The notes below the pieces were generated by a model. That model saw only the letters and a list, made by a program, of their open reading frames with translations. It was not told the DNA's origin and did no database searches. Made by a program: the position numbers and the translations under genes. Shown piece after piece: positions 22,362 to 30,531 of a DNA stretch of 64,000 nucleotides; position 1 is the first letter of the stretch; every line of letters starts with the position of its first letter. The stretch is from Bifidobacterium pullorum subsp. gallinarum (lineage in GTDB: Bacteria; Actinomycetota; Actinomycetes; Actinomycetales; Bifidobacteriaceae): assembly GCF_000741215.1 (NCBI RefSeq), contig NZ_JGYX01000005.1, positions 186,001-250,000 on the forward strand, read 5' to 3'.

Positions 22362-22480
22362 GTCCCCGTTTACGGACTCTGATCTATCGTGACCCTGATC
22401 CATCTCACAGAACCGCGGTATTTCAACGATTTACCCCACGGCCGACGAGGGGAATAGATCAGAGTCCGAGAACGGGGGAC
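22362..22480. repeat. Long palindrome, ACTCTGA family (copy 2)
   Basis: Left arm 22362-22387 (GTCCCCGTT..CGGACTCTGATCTAT) and right arm 22454-22480 pair over about 25 nt with two mismatches and one extra G. The loop starts CGTGACCCTGATCCATCTC, nearly identical to the copy at 36494. It fills the gap between the convergent AEC and rdgB genes. There is no T tract, so it is not an ordinary terminator. Confidence 0.9.
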
Positions 22481-22499
22481 GAAGACGGCAAGGTTGGGC

Positions 22500-23183
22500 T
22501 CAAAGGAGTGCGGCGGCCAGCTCGGGCATCAGGGCGCGCAGGGCCTTGCCGCGGTGGGAGATGGCGTTCTTCTCCTCGGGGGTCATCTCGGCGCTGGTAA
22601 GCGGCTCGCCGTCGGCGTTCGTACGGCCGGGCTGGTCGTCGGGCACGAACAGCGGATCGTAGCCGAAGCCGTGCTCGCCCCGGGCGGCGCGCAGGATGAC
22701 GCCCGGCATCTCGCCAGTACGGACGATCTCCCGGGCGATGCGATGGCGTCCGTTGCCATCCGCCTCGGCAGCCGGCACCACCAGGGCGGCGGCGCAGCAG
22801 AACCGGGCGGTACGCTTGGCGTCCGGGATGTCCTCGATCTGGGCGAGCAGCAATGCGTTGTTCGCCGCATCATCACCGTGGCGGCCGCACCAGCGGGCCG
22901 ACAGGATGCCGGGGGCGCCGCCCATCACGTCCACGATCAGGCCGGAGTCGTCGGCCACGGCCGGCAGTCCGGTGCGTTCGGCCACATCGCGGGCCTTGAG
23001 CAGCGAGTTCTCCTCAAAGGTCACGCCGTCCTCAACCGGGTCCGGCAGATTCATCGAACCGGCGGACACCAGTCGCACGCCGGCGGCGCGCTCCCCCAGG
23101 CACTCCTCAAGGATCTGGCGCATCTCGGCCAGTTTGCCCTCGTTATGCGTGGCGACGACGATCGTCAGGTCAGTGGTGGTCAT
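22500..23183 (-). CDS. rdgB: Non-canonical purine NTP pyrophosphatase (RdgB/HAM1)
   Basis: House-cleaning nucleotidase of 227 aa that hydrolyses ITP, dITP and XTP to monophosphates so they are not built into nucleic acid. Motifs are VVATHNEGKLAEM at the N-terminus, ADDSGLIVDVMGGAPG, GFGYDPLFVP and the closing ISHRGKALRAL. An internal stretch near AAEADGNGRHR is slightly longer than usual. ATG 23183 is the conserved start. It follows rph on the same strand across a 101-nt palindrome-filled gap, the usual rph-rdgB pairing. Confidence 0.96.
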   Translation of the reverse strand: MTTTDLTIVVATHNEGKLAEMRQILEECLGERAAGVRLVSAGSMNLPDPVEDGVTFEENSLLKARDVAERTGLPAVADDSGLIVDVMGGAPGILSARWCGRHGDDAANNALLLAQIEDIPDAKRTARFCCAAALVVPAAEADGNGRHRIAREIVRTGEMPGVILRAARGEHGFGYDPLFVPDDQPGRTNADGEPLTSAEMTPEEKNAISHRGKALRALMPELAAALL

Positions 23184-23200
23184 GAGTCGTTCCTTTCGGT

Positions 23201-23281
23201 GGTTCGCACTACCTCGCCTTTCGGATTCCGAGGCGGCCATTTCCAACCGTTCTCATTCGGAACCCCGAGGTAGTGCGAACC
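23201..23281. repeat. Long palindrome, CGCACTAC family (copy 1)
   Basis: Perfect 16-nt arms GGTTCGCACTACCTCG (23201-23216) and its complement (23266-23281). Within the 49-nt loop, TTCCGA and TCGGAA form an inner hairpin. It fills almost the whole rph-rdgB spacer. Arm core GGTKCGCACTAC is shared with the element at 59723. Confidence 0.9.
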
Positions 23282-23284
23282 TCA

Positions 23285-24043
23285 TCATTCGGCCAGCGCC
23301 GCGCGCTGGGCGGCCTGAAGCTCCTTGTTGCCCTTTTCGGCCAGATCCAGCAACTGGTTCAGCTCGTCGCGGCTGAACGGACGATGCTCGGCCGTGCCCT
23401 GGATCTCGATGAACTGCCCCGATCCGGTCATGGCCACGTTCATATCGGTCATGGCCTGGCTGTCCTCGATATACGGCAGGTCCAGCATCGGCGTGCCGTT
23501 GATCACACCCACAGACACGGCGGACACACAGTCCTTGAGCACCTTGTCAGCGCGCTTGATCTTGCGGTTGCGTTCGGCCCAGCGCAGGGCGTCGACCAGC
23601 GCCACATACGCGCCGGTGATCGATGCCGTGCGGGTGCCGCCGTCGGCCTGCAGGACGTCGCAGTCCAGCTGGATCTGGTTCTCGCCCAGGGCCTTCATAT
23701 CCACCACGCCGCGCAGGCAGCGCCCGATCAGGCGGCTGATCTCATGCGTGCGGCCGCCGATCTTGCCGCGCACCGACTCCCGGTCGGTGCGTTCGGCGGT
23801 GGCGCGCGGCAGCATGGCGTATTCGGCGGTGACCCACCCCAGCCCGGAGTCCTTGCGCCATCGCGGCACCCCGGTGGTGAACGTGGCCGTGCACATCACG
23901 CGCGTCGAGCCGCATTCGATCAGGACCGAGCCTTCCGGGGCGTCGGTGAAGTTGCGGGTGATGCGCACCGGGCGCAGCTCGTCGGCCGCACGCCCATCCG
24001 GACGCAGCACCACATTGTTCAGCAGATCCTTGATTTCAGCCAT
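23285..24043 (-). CDS. rph: Ribonuclease PH
   Basis: Phosphorolytic 3'-5' exoribonuclease of 252 aa that trims tRNA 3' ends as a hexamer. Characteristic segments are [39 protein letters not shown] and [15 protein letters not shown]. An earlier TTG in frame is ignored; ATG 24043 begins the conserved [10 protein letters not shown]. It is first gene of the rph-rdgB pair and diverges from pncB across a 183-nt spacer. Confidence 0.96.
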   Translation of the reverse strand: MAEIKDLLNNVVLRPDGRAADELRPVRITRNFTDAPEGSVLIECGSTRVMCTATFTTGVPRWRKDSGLGWVTAEYAMLPRATAERTDRESVRGKIGGRTHEISRLIGRCLRGVVDMKALGENQIQLDCDVLQADGGTRTASITGAYVALVDALRWAERNRKIKRADKVLKDCVSAVSVGVINGTPMLDLPYIEDSQAMTDMNVAMTGSGQFIEIQGTAEHRPFSRDELNQLLDLAEKGNKELQAAQRAALAE

Positions 24044-24226
24044 GCCACCCAACCTAGCACCTGGGGCATAGCTCCGGATGCAGGTGCGGCCCCGACCCGT
24101 TCGCCGTCCCGGACGCCAACGGACGCCCCGACCGCGCCTGCGCGGCTGCCGATTCGCGGGTTGCGGGGCCGTCGCCCCGATTCACTACGCTTCTGGGTAA
24201 TATTCCTCACCGAAGGAGGGGCAACG

Positions 24227-25549
24227 ATGGTTGATTATTCGCCGGCCATGATGACCGACATGTATGAATACACGATGCTGGACGCCGCGCTCAAGGACGG
24301 CACCGCCAACCGCAAATGCGTCTTCGAGATCTTCACCAGGCATCTGCCCGAGGGCCGCCGGTATGGGGTGGTGGCCGGCACCGGTCGCATCCTTGACGCG
24401 CTCGAGCGTTTCCACTTGGACGACGATGATCTGCGCTTCCTCTCCGACCGCAAGATCGTGAGCGCCGAAACCATCGCGTGGCTGGAGCGTTTCCACTTCT
24501 CCGGATCGATCAAGGGCTATCGCGAGGGCGAGATGTTCTTCCCGAATTCGCCGGTGCTGCAGGTGGAGGGCACGTTCGGCGAGTGCACGCTGCTGGAGAC
24601 GCTGCTGCTGTCGATCCTCAACTACGACTGCGCGGTCGCCTCCGCGGCCTCCCGCATGGTGACCGCCGCCAAGGACCGCCCGTGCATGGACATGGGCGGC
24701 CGGCGCACCAACGAGTGGTCGGCCGTGGCGGCTTCCCGCGCCGCCGTGGTGGGCGGTTTCCAGGGCACCGCCAACCTGCTGGCCGCGCAGCTGTACGGGC
24801 TCAAGGCCATCGGCACGGCCGCGCACTGCTTCACGCTCGTCCATGATTCCGAGCGCGACGCCTTCATCTCGCAGATCGATGCGCTCGGCAGGAACACCAC
24901 GCTGCTGGTGGACACCTACAACATCGAGGAGGCCGTGAAGACCGCCGTGGAGGTCGCCGGACCGGAACTCGGCGGCGTGCGCATCGATTCAGGCGATCTG
25001 GCCGCGCTCGCCCAGCGCGTGCGCAACCAGCTGGATGCGTTGGGCGCCACGAACACCAAGATCACCGTGACCAACGACCTTGACGAGTACGCGCTGGCCG
25101 CCCTGCAGACCGCTCCGGTGGATTCGTACGGCGTGGGCACCCGGCTGGTCACCGGCTCGGGCGCTCCCACCTGCGCGATGGTCTACAAGCTCACCGAGCG
25201 TGAGAACGCCGACGGCGTGATGCAGCCGGTGGCCAAGAAGTCGAAGGACAAGGCCACCGTGCCGGGCCGCAAGCTGGCGTTCCGCTCCTATGAATACAAC
25301 CTGGCCGACTGCGAGCACGTCATCTCCGGCTCGGAGGATCAGCTGGCCGCCTTCCGCCCCGAAGAGGGGTGGAAGGACCTGCTGGTCGACTTCGTGGACC
25401 ACGGCCAGATCGACGCCACCTGGCAGGGGCATGACGCGATCATGGCCGCCCACGACTACCGTGCGCAGGCCCTGGCCGAGCTGCCCATCACCGCGCAGAG
25501 CCTGATGCGCGGCGAGCCGGTGATCCCGACCGAAACCACCGTGCTGTGA
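24227..25549 (+). CDS. pncB: Nicotinate phosphoribosyltransferase
   Basis: Joins nicotinate and PRPP to give nicotinate mononucleotide, the salvage entry to NAD. The 440-aa protein opens MVDYSPAMMTDMYEYTM. It has DMGGRRTNEWSA, VRIDSGDLAALAQRVR in the phosphate-binding barrel, and SYGVGTRLVTGSG, all typical of the family. AGGAGG is 7 nt ahead of the ATG, which rules out the much longer upstream open frame. Gene and spacer diverge from rph. Confidence 0.95.
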   Translation: MVDYSPAMMTDMYEYTMLDAALKDGTANRKCVFEIFTRHLPEGRRYGVVAGTGRILDALERFHLDDDDLRFLSDRKIVSAETIAWLERFHFSGSIKGYREGEMFFPNSPVLQVEGTFGECTLLETLLLSILNYDCAVASAASRMVTAAKDRPCMDMGGRRTNEWSAVAASRAAVVGGFQGTANLLAAQLYGLKAIGTAAHCFTLVHDSERDAFISQIDALGRNTTLLVDTYNIEEAVKTAVEVAGPELGGVRIDSGDLAALAQRVRNQLDALGATNTKITVTNDLDEYALAALQTAPVDSYGVGTRLVTGSGAPTCAMVYKLTERENADGVMQPVAKKSKDKATVPGRKLAFRSYEYNLADCEHVISGSEDQLAAFRPEEGWKDLLVDFVDHGQIDATWQGHDAIMAAHDYRAQALAELPITAQSLMRGEPVIPTETTVL

Positions 25550-25680
25550 GCCCGCAGGGCCCGGTCCGACGGGCCGTTCGGGGACACCGCGTCGGACGAT
25601 GACCCCGGAAGGCCCGGACGGCACCGTCCGCCAGGCCCGCGGACCGATGACCGACACCTGATGTTCGAAGGAGAACCACC

Positions 25681-26694
25681 ATGATGGAACCGACCTCCGC
25701 CTACACGCCCTCGCCCACGCGCTACGACGCGATGACCTACAACCGCTGCGGCAGCAGCGGGCTGAAGCTGCCGGCCATCTCGTTGGGCTGCTGGCACAAC
25801 TTCGGCGACCACACGCCGTTCGAGACCATGCGCCAGCTGACCCGGACCGCGTTCGACCACGGCATCACCCACTTCGACCTGGCCAACAACTACGGGCCGG
25901 AACCCGGTTCCGCCGAGCGCAACGTGGGTCAGCTGCTGCGCACGGATTTCGCCGCGCATCGCGACGAGCTGATCATCAGCACCAAGGCCGGCTATGAGAT
26001 GTGGCCCGGCCCGTACGGCGACCTCGGCAGCCGCAAGTATCTGATCGCTTCGCTGGACCAGAGCCTGAAGCGGCTTGGACTGGACTATGTGGACATCTTC
26101 TACCATCACCGCATGGATCCGGAGACGCCGCTTGAGGAGACGATGGGGGCACTCGCCCAGATTGTGGCCAGCGGCAAGGCGCTGTACGTGGGACTGTCGA
26201 ACTACGACGGGCCGACGCTGGAGAAGGCCGCCGCCATCCTTAATGAGATGCATGTGCCGTTCATCATCAACCAGAACCGCTACAACATCTTCGACCGCAC
26301 CGTGGAGCGCAACGGGCTCAAGGAGACATCGCAGCGCCTGGGTCTGGGGCTGATCACCTTCTCCCCGCTCGACCAGGGCCTGCTGACCGACCGCTATCTC
26401 GACGGCGTCATCCCCACCGACAGCCGTATCGCCACCGACGGCCGATTCCTGCATGCCGGCGCGTTGACCGAGGACAAGCTCAAGCAGATCCACGACCTGA
26501 ACAACATCGCGGCCATGCGCGGCCAGACGCTGGCCGAGATGGCGCTGGCCTGGCTGCTGCACGACGACGCGGTGACCTCGGTGCTGGTCGGCGCCTCCAA
26601 GCCGGAGCAGCTCCTCGCCAACCTCAAGGCACTGGAGAATACCGAGTTCACCGACCGCGAACTCAGCGTCATCAAGTTCATCTCACTGGCCTGA
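25681..26694 (+). CDS. Aldo/keto reductase
   Basis: NADPH-dependent oxidoreductase of 337 aa in a TIM barrel. The catalytic tetrad is visible: Asp in THFDLANNYG, Tyr in the same motif, Lys in ISTKAGYEM and His in IFYHHRMD. C-terminal SVLVGASKPEQLLANLKAL binds NADP. It is closest in character to the YghZ / L-glyceraldehyde-3-phosphate reductase group, but the substrate is not certain. AAGGAG lies before tandem ATGs. It is followed by a strong terminator. Confidence 0.9.
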   Translation: MMEPTSAYTPSPTRYDAMTYNRCGSSGLKLPAISLGCWHNFGDHTPFETMRQLTRTAFDHGITHFDLANNYGPEPGSAERNVGQLLRTDFAAHRDELIISTKAGYEMWPGPYGDLGSRKYLIASLDQSLKRLGLDYVDIFYHHRMDPETPLEETMGALAQIVASGKALYVGLSNYDGPTLEKAAAILNEMHVPFIINQNRYNIFDRTVERNGLKETSQRLGLGLITFSPLDQGLLTDRYLDGVIPTDSRIATDGRFLHAGALTEDKLKQIHDLNNIAAMRGQTLAEMALAWLLHDDAVTSVLVGASKPEQLLANLKALENTEFTDRELSVIKFISLA

Positions 26695-26766
26695 TTCGAG
26701 CAAGCCCAAGTCCGAGCACACTACCGCCATCGGTACCGTGTCCGATGGCCTGGGACTCGTTTCAAA

Positions 26767-26826
26767 CCGGTGACAGGCGGAGTACAGATGACTCTATCCG
26801 TACTCCGCCTGTCACCGGCTCTTTTT
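26767..26826 (+). terminator. Terminator after the aldo/keto reductase gene
   Basis: Perfect 19-bp arms CCGGTGACAGGCGGAGTAC (26767-26785) and complement (26800-26818) with a 14-nt loop, followed by CTCTTTTT. The stem is unusually long for a terminator. Confidence 0.9.
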
Positions 26827-26873
26827 ACGACATGGTTCCGCGCACGGCGATCAATGAACGAGCACGCCGCCCG

Positions 26874-27176
26874 TCACCAGTTGCGCATCTCGTCGTAGAT
26901 GCGCTTGCAGTCCGGGCACACCGGATACTGCGACGGGTCATGCTTGGGCACCCACACCTTGCCGCACAGGGCCACCACCGGACGGCCCGTCAGCTTCGAT
27001 TCCTGGATGCGGTCCTTGGACACGTAATGCGCGAACCGGTCGGCATCGCCGTTGTCGGTCATGTCGGACTGTTCGCGGGTCTCCGGCCGCTCCAGCACCG
27101 CGGTGCCGGTCCCCTCGTCGGGGCTCGACAGCGGGGAAACCGGGTCGGCGTCGTTCCACATCGCATCGGTCATCAT
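26874..27176 (-). CDS. DUF3039 domain protein
   Basis: Small actinobacterial protein of 100 aa. The N-terminal 45 residues are acidic and variable. The conserved part runs HYVSKDRIQES, GRPVVALCGKVWVP, and ends VCPDCKRIYDEM. The Cys-x-Gly and CPDC motifs suggest a zinc site. Function is unknown. AGGGAG precedes tandem ATGs. It diverges from coaD. Confidence 0.85.
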   Translation of the reverse strand: MMTDAMWNDADPVSPLSSPDEGTGTAVLERPETREQSDMTDNGDADRFAHYVSKDRIQESKLTGRPVVALCGKVWVPKHDPSQYPVCPDCKRIYDEMRNW

Positions 27177-27325
27177 CGAAACTCCCTACACCTCATATAT
27201 CACTGCCTGCGGTTGCCCACCATCATAGAGCCGAAAGCGGCGAAACGGCAACGTCCACCCGCGCGCGGCCGCGACACCGCGGCGCATTGGACACACGCCG
27301 GCCGGGCACGCGGTACTCTTGAGGC

Positions 27326-27820
27326 ATGACTATCGCAGTATGTCCGGGATCCTACGATCCCGTTACCGCAGGGCACCTGGACGTCATCGAACGGTGCGCC
27401 CGATTCTTCGATGACGTGCATGTGGTGGTGGCGGTGAATTCGGCGAAGCAGCCGATGTTCTCCCCCGACACCCGCGTGGACGTGATCCGCCGCGCCCTGG
27501 ACAAGGACGGGTTCACCGACGTCAAGGTGGCATCGACCGATGGGCTGATCACCGATTATTGCAAGCAGGTGGGCGCCACCGTCATCGTCAAGGGGCTGCG
27601 CCAGAACGGCGACTATGAGGCCGAGCTCGGCATGGCGCTGGTCAACCGCAAACTCTCCGGGGTCGAGACGTTGTTCCTGCCCGCGGACCCCGTGCTGGAG
27701 CACATCTCCAGCTCCATTGTCAAGGACGTTGCCCGGCACGGCGGCGATGTGACCGGCATGGTGCCGGATTGCGTGGCGCCGATGCTTGTGGAGGCACTGC
27801 AGCAAGAAAAGAGTCGATGA
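27326..27820 (+). CDS. coaD: Phosphopantetheine adenylyltransferase
   Basis: Transfers AMP from ATP to 4'-phosphopantetheine, the penultimate step of coenzyme A synthesis. The 164 aa show the nucleotidyltransferase core: [15 protein letters not shown] (TxGH type), [19 protein letters not shown] and [16 protein letters not shown]. The N-terminus [12 protein letters not shown] is conserved. Its stop overlaps the next start (ATGA), so the coiled-coil gene behind it is translationally coupled. Confidence 0.96.
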   Translation: MTIAVCPGSYDPVTAGHLDVIERCARFFDDVHVVVAVNSAKQPMFSPDTRVDVIRRALDKDGFTDVKVASTDGLITDYCKQVGATVIVKGLRQNGDYEAELGMALVNRKLSGVETLFLPADPVLEHISSSIVKDVARHGGDVTGMVPDCVAPMLVEALQQEKSR

Positions 27821-28488
27821 TGGCCGACGAAACCCAGAACATGAACGACGTGACCGACGAGCACGAGGTCGCGCCCCAGGTCAAGCCGTTGTTCCCGCTG
27901 CCCGACCTACGCCAGGATGCGACCGATGATGAGGAGGCGCGCAGCCGCGAGGAATTCACCACGGTCTATGACGTCATCGATCAGATGGAGCAGTCGCTCG
28001 ACCAGGCCAAGGGCGCCCTGTTCGCACCGGGGCTGATCAAGGTGGATCGCGATGAGTTCGCCGATCACCTGGCCACATTGAAGAAGATGCTGCCGGTTCA
28101 GCTCGAACGCGCGTCCGCGTTGATGCGCGAGGCCGAGCGCCGCCTGGAGAACGCCCAGACGCAGGCCAACGCCATCGTGGCCTCGGCGCAGAGCCGCGCC
28201 GCCGACACGATCCGCGAGGCCGAGGAGCAGGCGCAGTTCCTGGCCGGGCAGGAGAACGTGACCGCGCTGGCCAAGCAGAAGGCGCGCGAGATCATGGATC
28301 AGGCCCAGGCCAAGGCCGACCGTCTCACCCGCGGTGCCGACCAGTACTGCATCACGGTGATGGAAGGCCTGCAGCAGCAGATCACCAAGCTCGACCATGA
28401 CGTCAAAGCCGGGCTGAACGTACTGTATGATCGCCAGCACACCGCGGCGCAGAACATGAACCGTCCCCAAACCACTACGGAGGAGTGA
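27817..28488 (+). CDS. Coiled-coil (DivIVA-like) protein
   Basis: Soluble protein of 223 aa. An acidic N-terminus of about 45 residues leads to [15 protein letters not shown], then a long alanine-, glutamate- and glutamine-rich helical region (about 95-180) that should form a coiled coil. It resembles the coiled-coil proteins found between coaD and yceD in actinobacteria, often called DivIVA- or cell-division-initiation-like; a direct role in division is not shown. It overlaps coaD by 4 nt and is followed by yceD after 4 nt. Confidence 0.75.
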   Translation: MMADETQNMNDVTDEHEVAPQVKPLFPLPDLRQDATDDEEARSREEFTTVYDVIDQMEQSLDQAKGALFAPGLIKVDRDEFADHLATLKKMLPVQLERASALMREAERRLENAQTQANAIVASAQSRAADTIREAEEQAQFLAGQENVTALAKQKAREIMDQAQAKADRLTRGADQYCITVMEGLQQQITKLDHDVKAGLNVLYDRQHTAAQNMNRPQTTTEE

Positions 28489-28492
28489 GCCG

Positions 28493-29095
28493 ATGCCCCG
28501 TCCCGAAGATTCCCAGTGGGCCGTATCCGTGGCGCAGGTCGCGTCCAGGCCCGGCCAGAGCAAGCCGATCGACACCGTATTCCCCGCGCCCAGCGGCATC
28601 GGTGACGACATCGTCGGCGTCAGGGAGGGTGCCGATGTACGTGTGGTCGGCTCGTTCGACTCGATTGTGGACGGACTGGTGTTCACCGGACGGATCGAAG
28701 CCCCGCTGACCGCCGAGTGCACCCGCTGCCTGAAGCCGATCGACCCCGACTGGACCGTGAACGTGACCCTCTTCTTCCCGTATGACGCGCCCGGAGCCGA
28801 CGACGGACGGGGCACCGGGGAGGTCGAGATCATCGCCGGCGAGGACGAGGCCGAGGACGTCTACCCGCTGAGCTCGGACGGCGCGTTCGCCGACATGGAA
28901 TCGCCGCTGCGCGACACGCTGGTGGAGGCGCTGCCGTTGCAGCCGCTGTGCAAGGAGGACTGCCTCGGACTGTGCCCGCAGTGCGGCGTGGATCTCAACG
29001 AGGACCCCGACCACCACCATGACGTCACCGATATCCGGTTCGCCGCGCTTGAGCAGTTCAAAGCCCGTCTGGAAGCGGAGGAACGTCGGGGCTGA
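28493..29095 (+). CDS. yceD: YceD/DUF177 family protein (23S rRNA accumulation)
   Basis: Protein of 200 aa of the DUF177 family, needed for normal 23S rRNA or 50S accumulation in bacteria and plastids and usually encoded next to rpmF. Cys motifs CTRCLKPI and CKEDCLGLCPQCGVDL probably bind zinc. The central DAPGADDGRGTG stretch is a variable acidic loop. AGGAG is 7 nt before the ATG. Placement just ahead of rpmF supports the call. Confidence 0.9.
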   Translation: MPRPEDSQWAVSVAQVASRPGQSKPIDTVFPAPSGIGDDIVGVREGADVRVVGSFDSIVDGLVFTGRIEAPLTAECTRCLKPIDPDWTVNVTLFFPYDAPGADDGRGTGEVEIIAGEDEAEDVYPLSSDGAFADMESPLRDTLVEALPLQPLCKEDCLGLCPQCGVDLNEDPDHHHDVTDIRFAALEQFKARLEAEERRG

Positions 29096-29181
29096 GCGCG
29101 CCGATGTGACTTTGTACCACGGTTGCGCTAGGATACTGAACGCTTAAGCTCAATTGTTCGAACGAAACAGAGGATACAACA

Positions 29182-29376
29182 ATGGCACTGCCTAAGTACA
29201 AGACCTCGCGCGCCAACACGCATTCGCGTCGCGCGAACTGGAAGGCGACCGCCGCGCAGACCGTGACCTGCGCGAACTGCGGCGCCCCGACCCTGCCTCA
29301 CATGGCCTGCCCGAGCTGCGGTTCCTTCCGCGGCCGCACCTACCGCAGCGCCATCCAGCCGGCCCACACCAAGTGA
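29182..29376 (+). CDS. rpmF: 50S ribosomal protein L32
   Basis: Ribosomal protein L32 (64 aa), starting [20 protein letters not shown]. Zinc ribbon ligands are in [18 protein letters not shown], so this is the zinc-binding (C+) paralogue. ATG is preceded by AGAGGA. Monocistronic ending at a strong terminator, in the usual yceD-rpmF-rnc order. Confidence 0.97.
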   Translation: MALPKYKTSRANTHSRRANWKATAAQTVTCANCGAPTLPHMACPSCGSFRGRTYRSAIQPAHTK

Positions 29377-29400
29377 GTCGCTGATTGCATAGGCATTCCG

Positions 29401-29438
29401 AGAACCCTGCCGTCGACGGACGGCAGGGTTCTTTGTTT
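29401..29438 (+). terminator. Terminator of rpmF
   Basis: Perfect 14-bp stem AGAACCCTGCCGTC (29401-29414) / complement (29419-29432) closed by GACG and followed by TTGTTT. Confidence 0.92.
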
Positions 29439-29580
29439 ATCCCCTTCTCCGCGTCACAGCCCACGCCATCGGTTCCCGCCGAGGCGTCGGACTACAATGG
29501 GACGGCGAATCATACGGACCGGCCACGCAGGGCGGGGCGCCAGCGCAGCCGGTCAACACGACCACGAGGGAAGCGGTGAT

Positions 29581-30369
29581 ATGAGTCATCATCACGGCAC
29601 ACGATCGGGCGAATTCGCCACGCCGCAGCACACCGACACCGCATCGGCGCCATTGCCGGTGCCGTCCGGAGCGTTGTTGGAGGCGCTTGGCACCACCATC
29701 ACCCCGGATCTGCTGGTGGAGGCGCTGACCCACCGCTCGTTCGCGCACGAGCACCCGGGCACGGCGAACTACGAGCGGCTGGAGTTCCTGGGGGATGCGG
29801 TGCTCGAACTGGTCGTCACCGAAACCCTGTTCGCGGCGCACCCGGATATGACCGAAGGCCAGCTCGCCAAGATGCGGGCCAAGGCCGTTTCCGAGGAGTC
29901 GCTGTCCGCCATAGCCCGGAACAGGCTGCACGCGGGCCCGTACATCCTGCTCGGCCGCGGCGAATCCGACGACGGCGGCGCCGACAAGAGCTCGATCCTG
30001 TGCGACATTGTGGAGGCGCTGATCGGCGCCACGTTCGTGGAGCATGGCATCGAGACGGCGCGCGAGGTCGTGCACCGTCTGATCGACGACACGCTGCGCG
30101 AGGTGGCCACCGAAGGCCCCGCGCTGGATTGGAAGACCTCGCTGGTGGTCAAGGCGCATGAGTTGGGGTTGGAGGAACCGCGGTACCGCATGGAGGTGTC
30201 CGGCCCGGAGTATGCGCAGGTGTTCACGGCCCGGGCCATACTCGGTGACGCGGGCACGGTGATCGGCACCGGCACCGGATCCAGCAAGCGCAAGGCGCAG
30301 CTGGCCGCGGCCGAAGCCGCATGGCATGCGCTGGACACCGGCGGTACGCCAGTATGTGGGCGCGGCTAG
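29581..30369 (+). CDS. rnc: Ribonuclease III
   Basis: Double-strand-specific endoribonuclease that processes pre-rRNA and structured mRNAs. The 262-aa protein has a poorly conserved N-terminus of about 35 residues. The RNase III signature NYERLEFLGDAVLELV holds the catalytic acidic residues, with KSSILCDIVEALIGA supplying the others. A C-terminal dsRBD runs from DWKTSLVVKAH to KRKAQLAAAEAAWHAL. ATG 29581 follows GAGGGAAGC; an earlier in-frame ATG at 29497 is disfavoured. Confidence 0.95.
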   Translation: MSHHHGTRSGEFATPQHTDTASAPLPVPSGALLEALGTTITPDLLVEALTHRSFAHEHPGTANYERLEFLGDAVLELVVTETLFAAHPDMTEGQLAKMRAKAVSEESLSAIARNRLHAGPYILLGRGESDDGGADKSSILCDIVEALIGATFVEHGIETAREVVHRLIDDTLREVATEGPALDWKTSLVVKAHELGLEEPRYRMEVSGPEYAQVFTARAILGDAGTVIGTGTGSSKRKAQLAAAEAAWHALDTGGTPVCGRG

Positions 30370-30531
30370 CACTCCGCGATATTTTGCTACTACGATGGTG
30401 GCAGTATGCGCCGTTGCCATGCCGCCATCAGCGGCAGCCGGCCCCGGCGCGACGTCGCGCCCCGCGGCGCCCACCGATGCGCCCCGTGGACCGCGAACCT
30501 ACCCGAGCACACGACGATTGAGAGAGGAATC

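Noticed and set aside
23273..24226. N-terminal extension of PncB by 318 codons
   Set aside because: It is antisense to rph; AGGAGG sits before ATG 24227, which gives the family start.
30370..30531. Attenuator leader peptide for ilvBN
   Set aside because: No run of Ile, Val or Leu codons and no terminator/antiterminator pair were visible.
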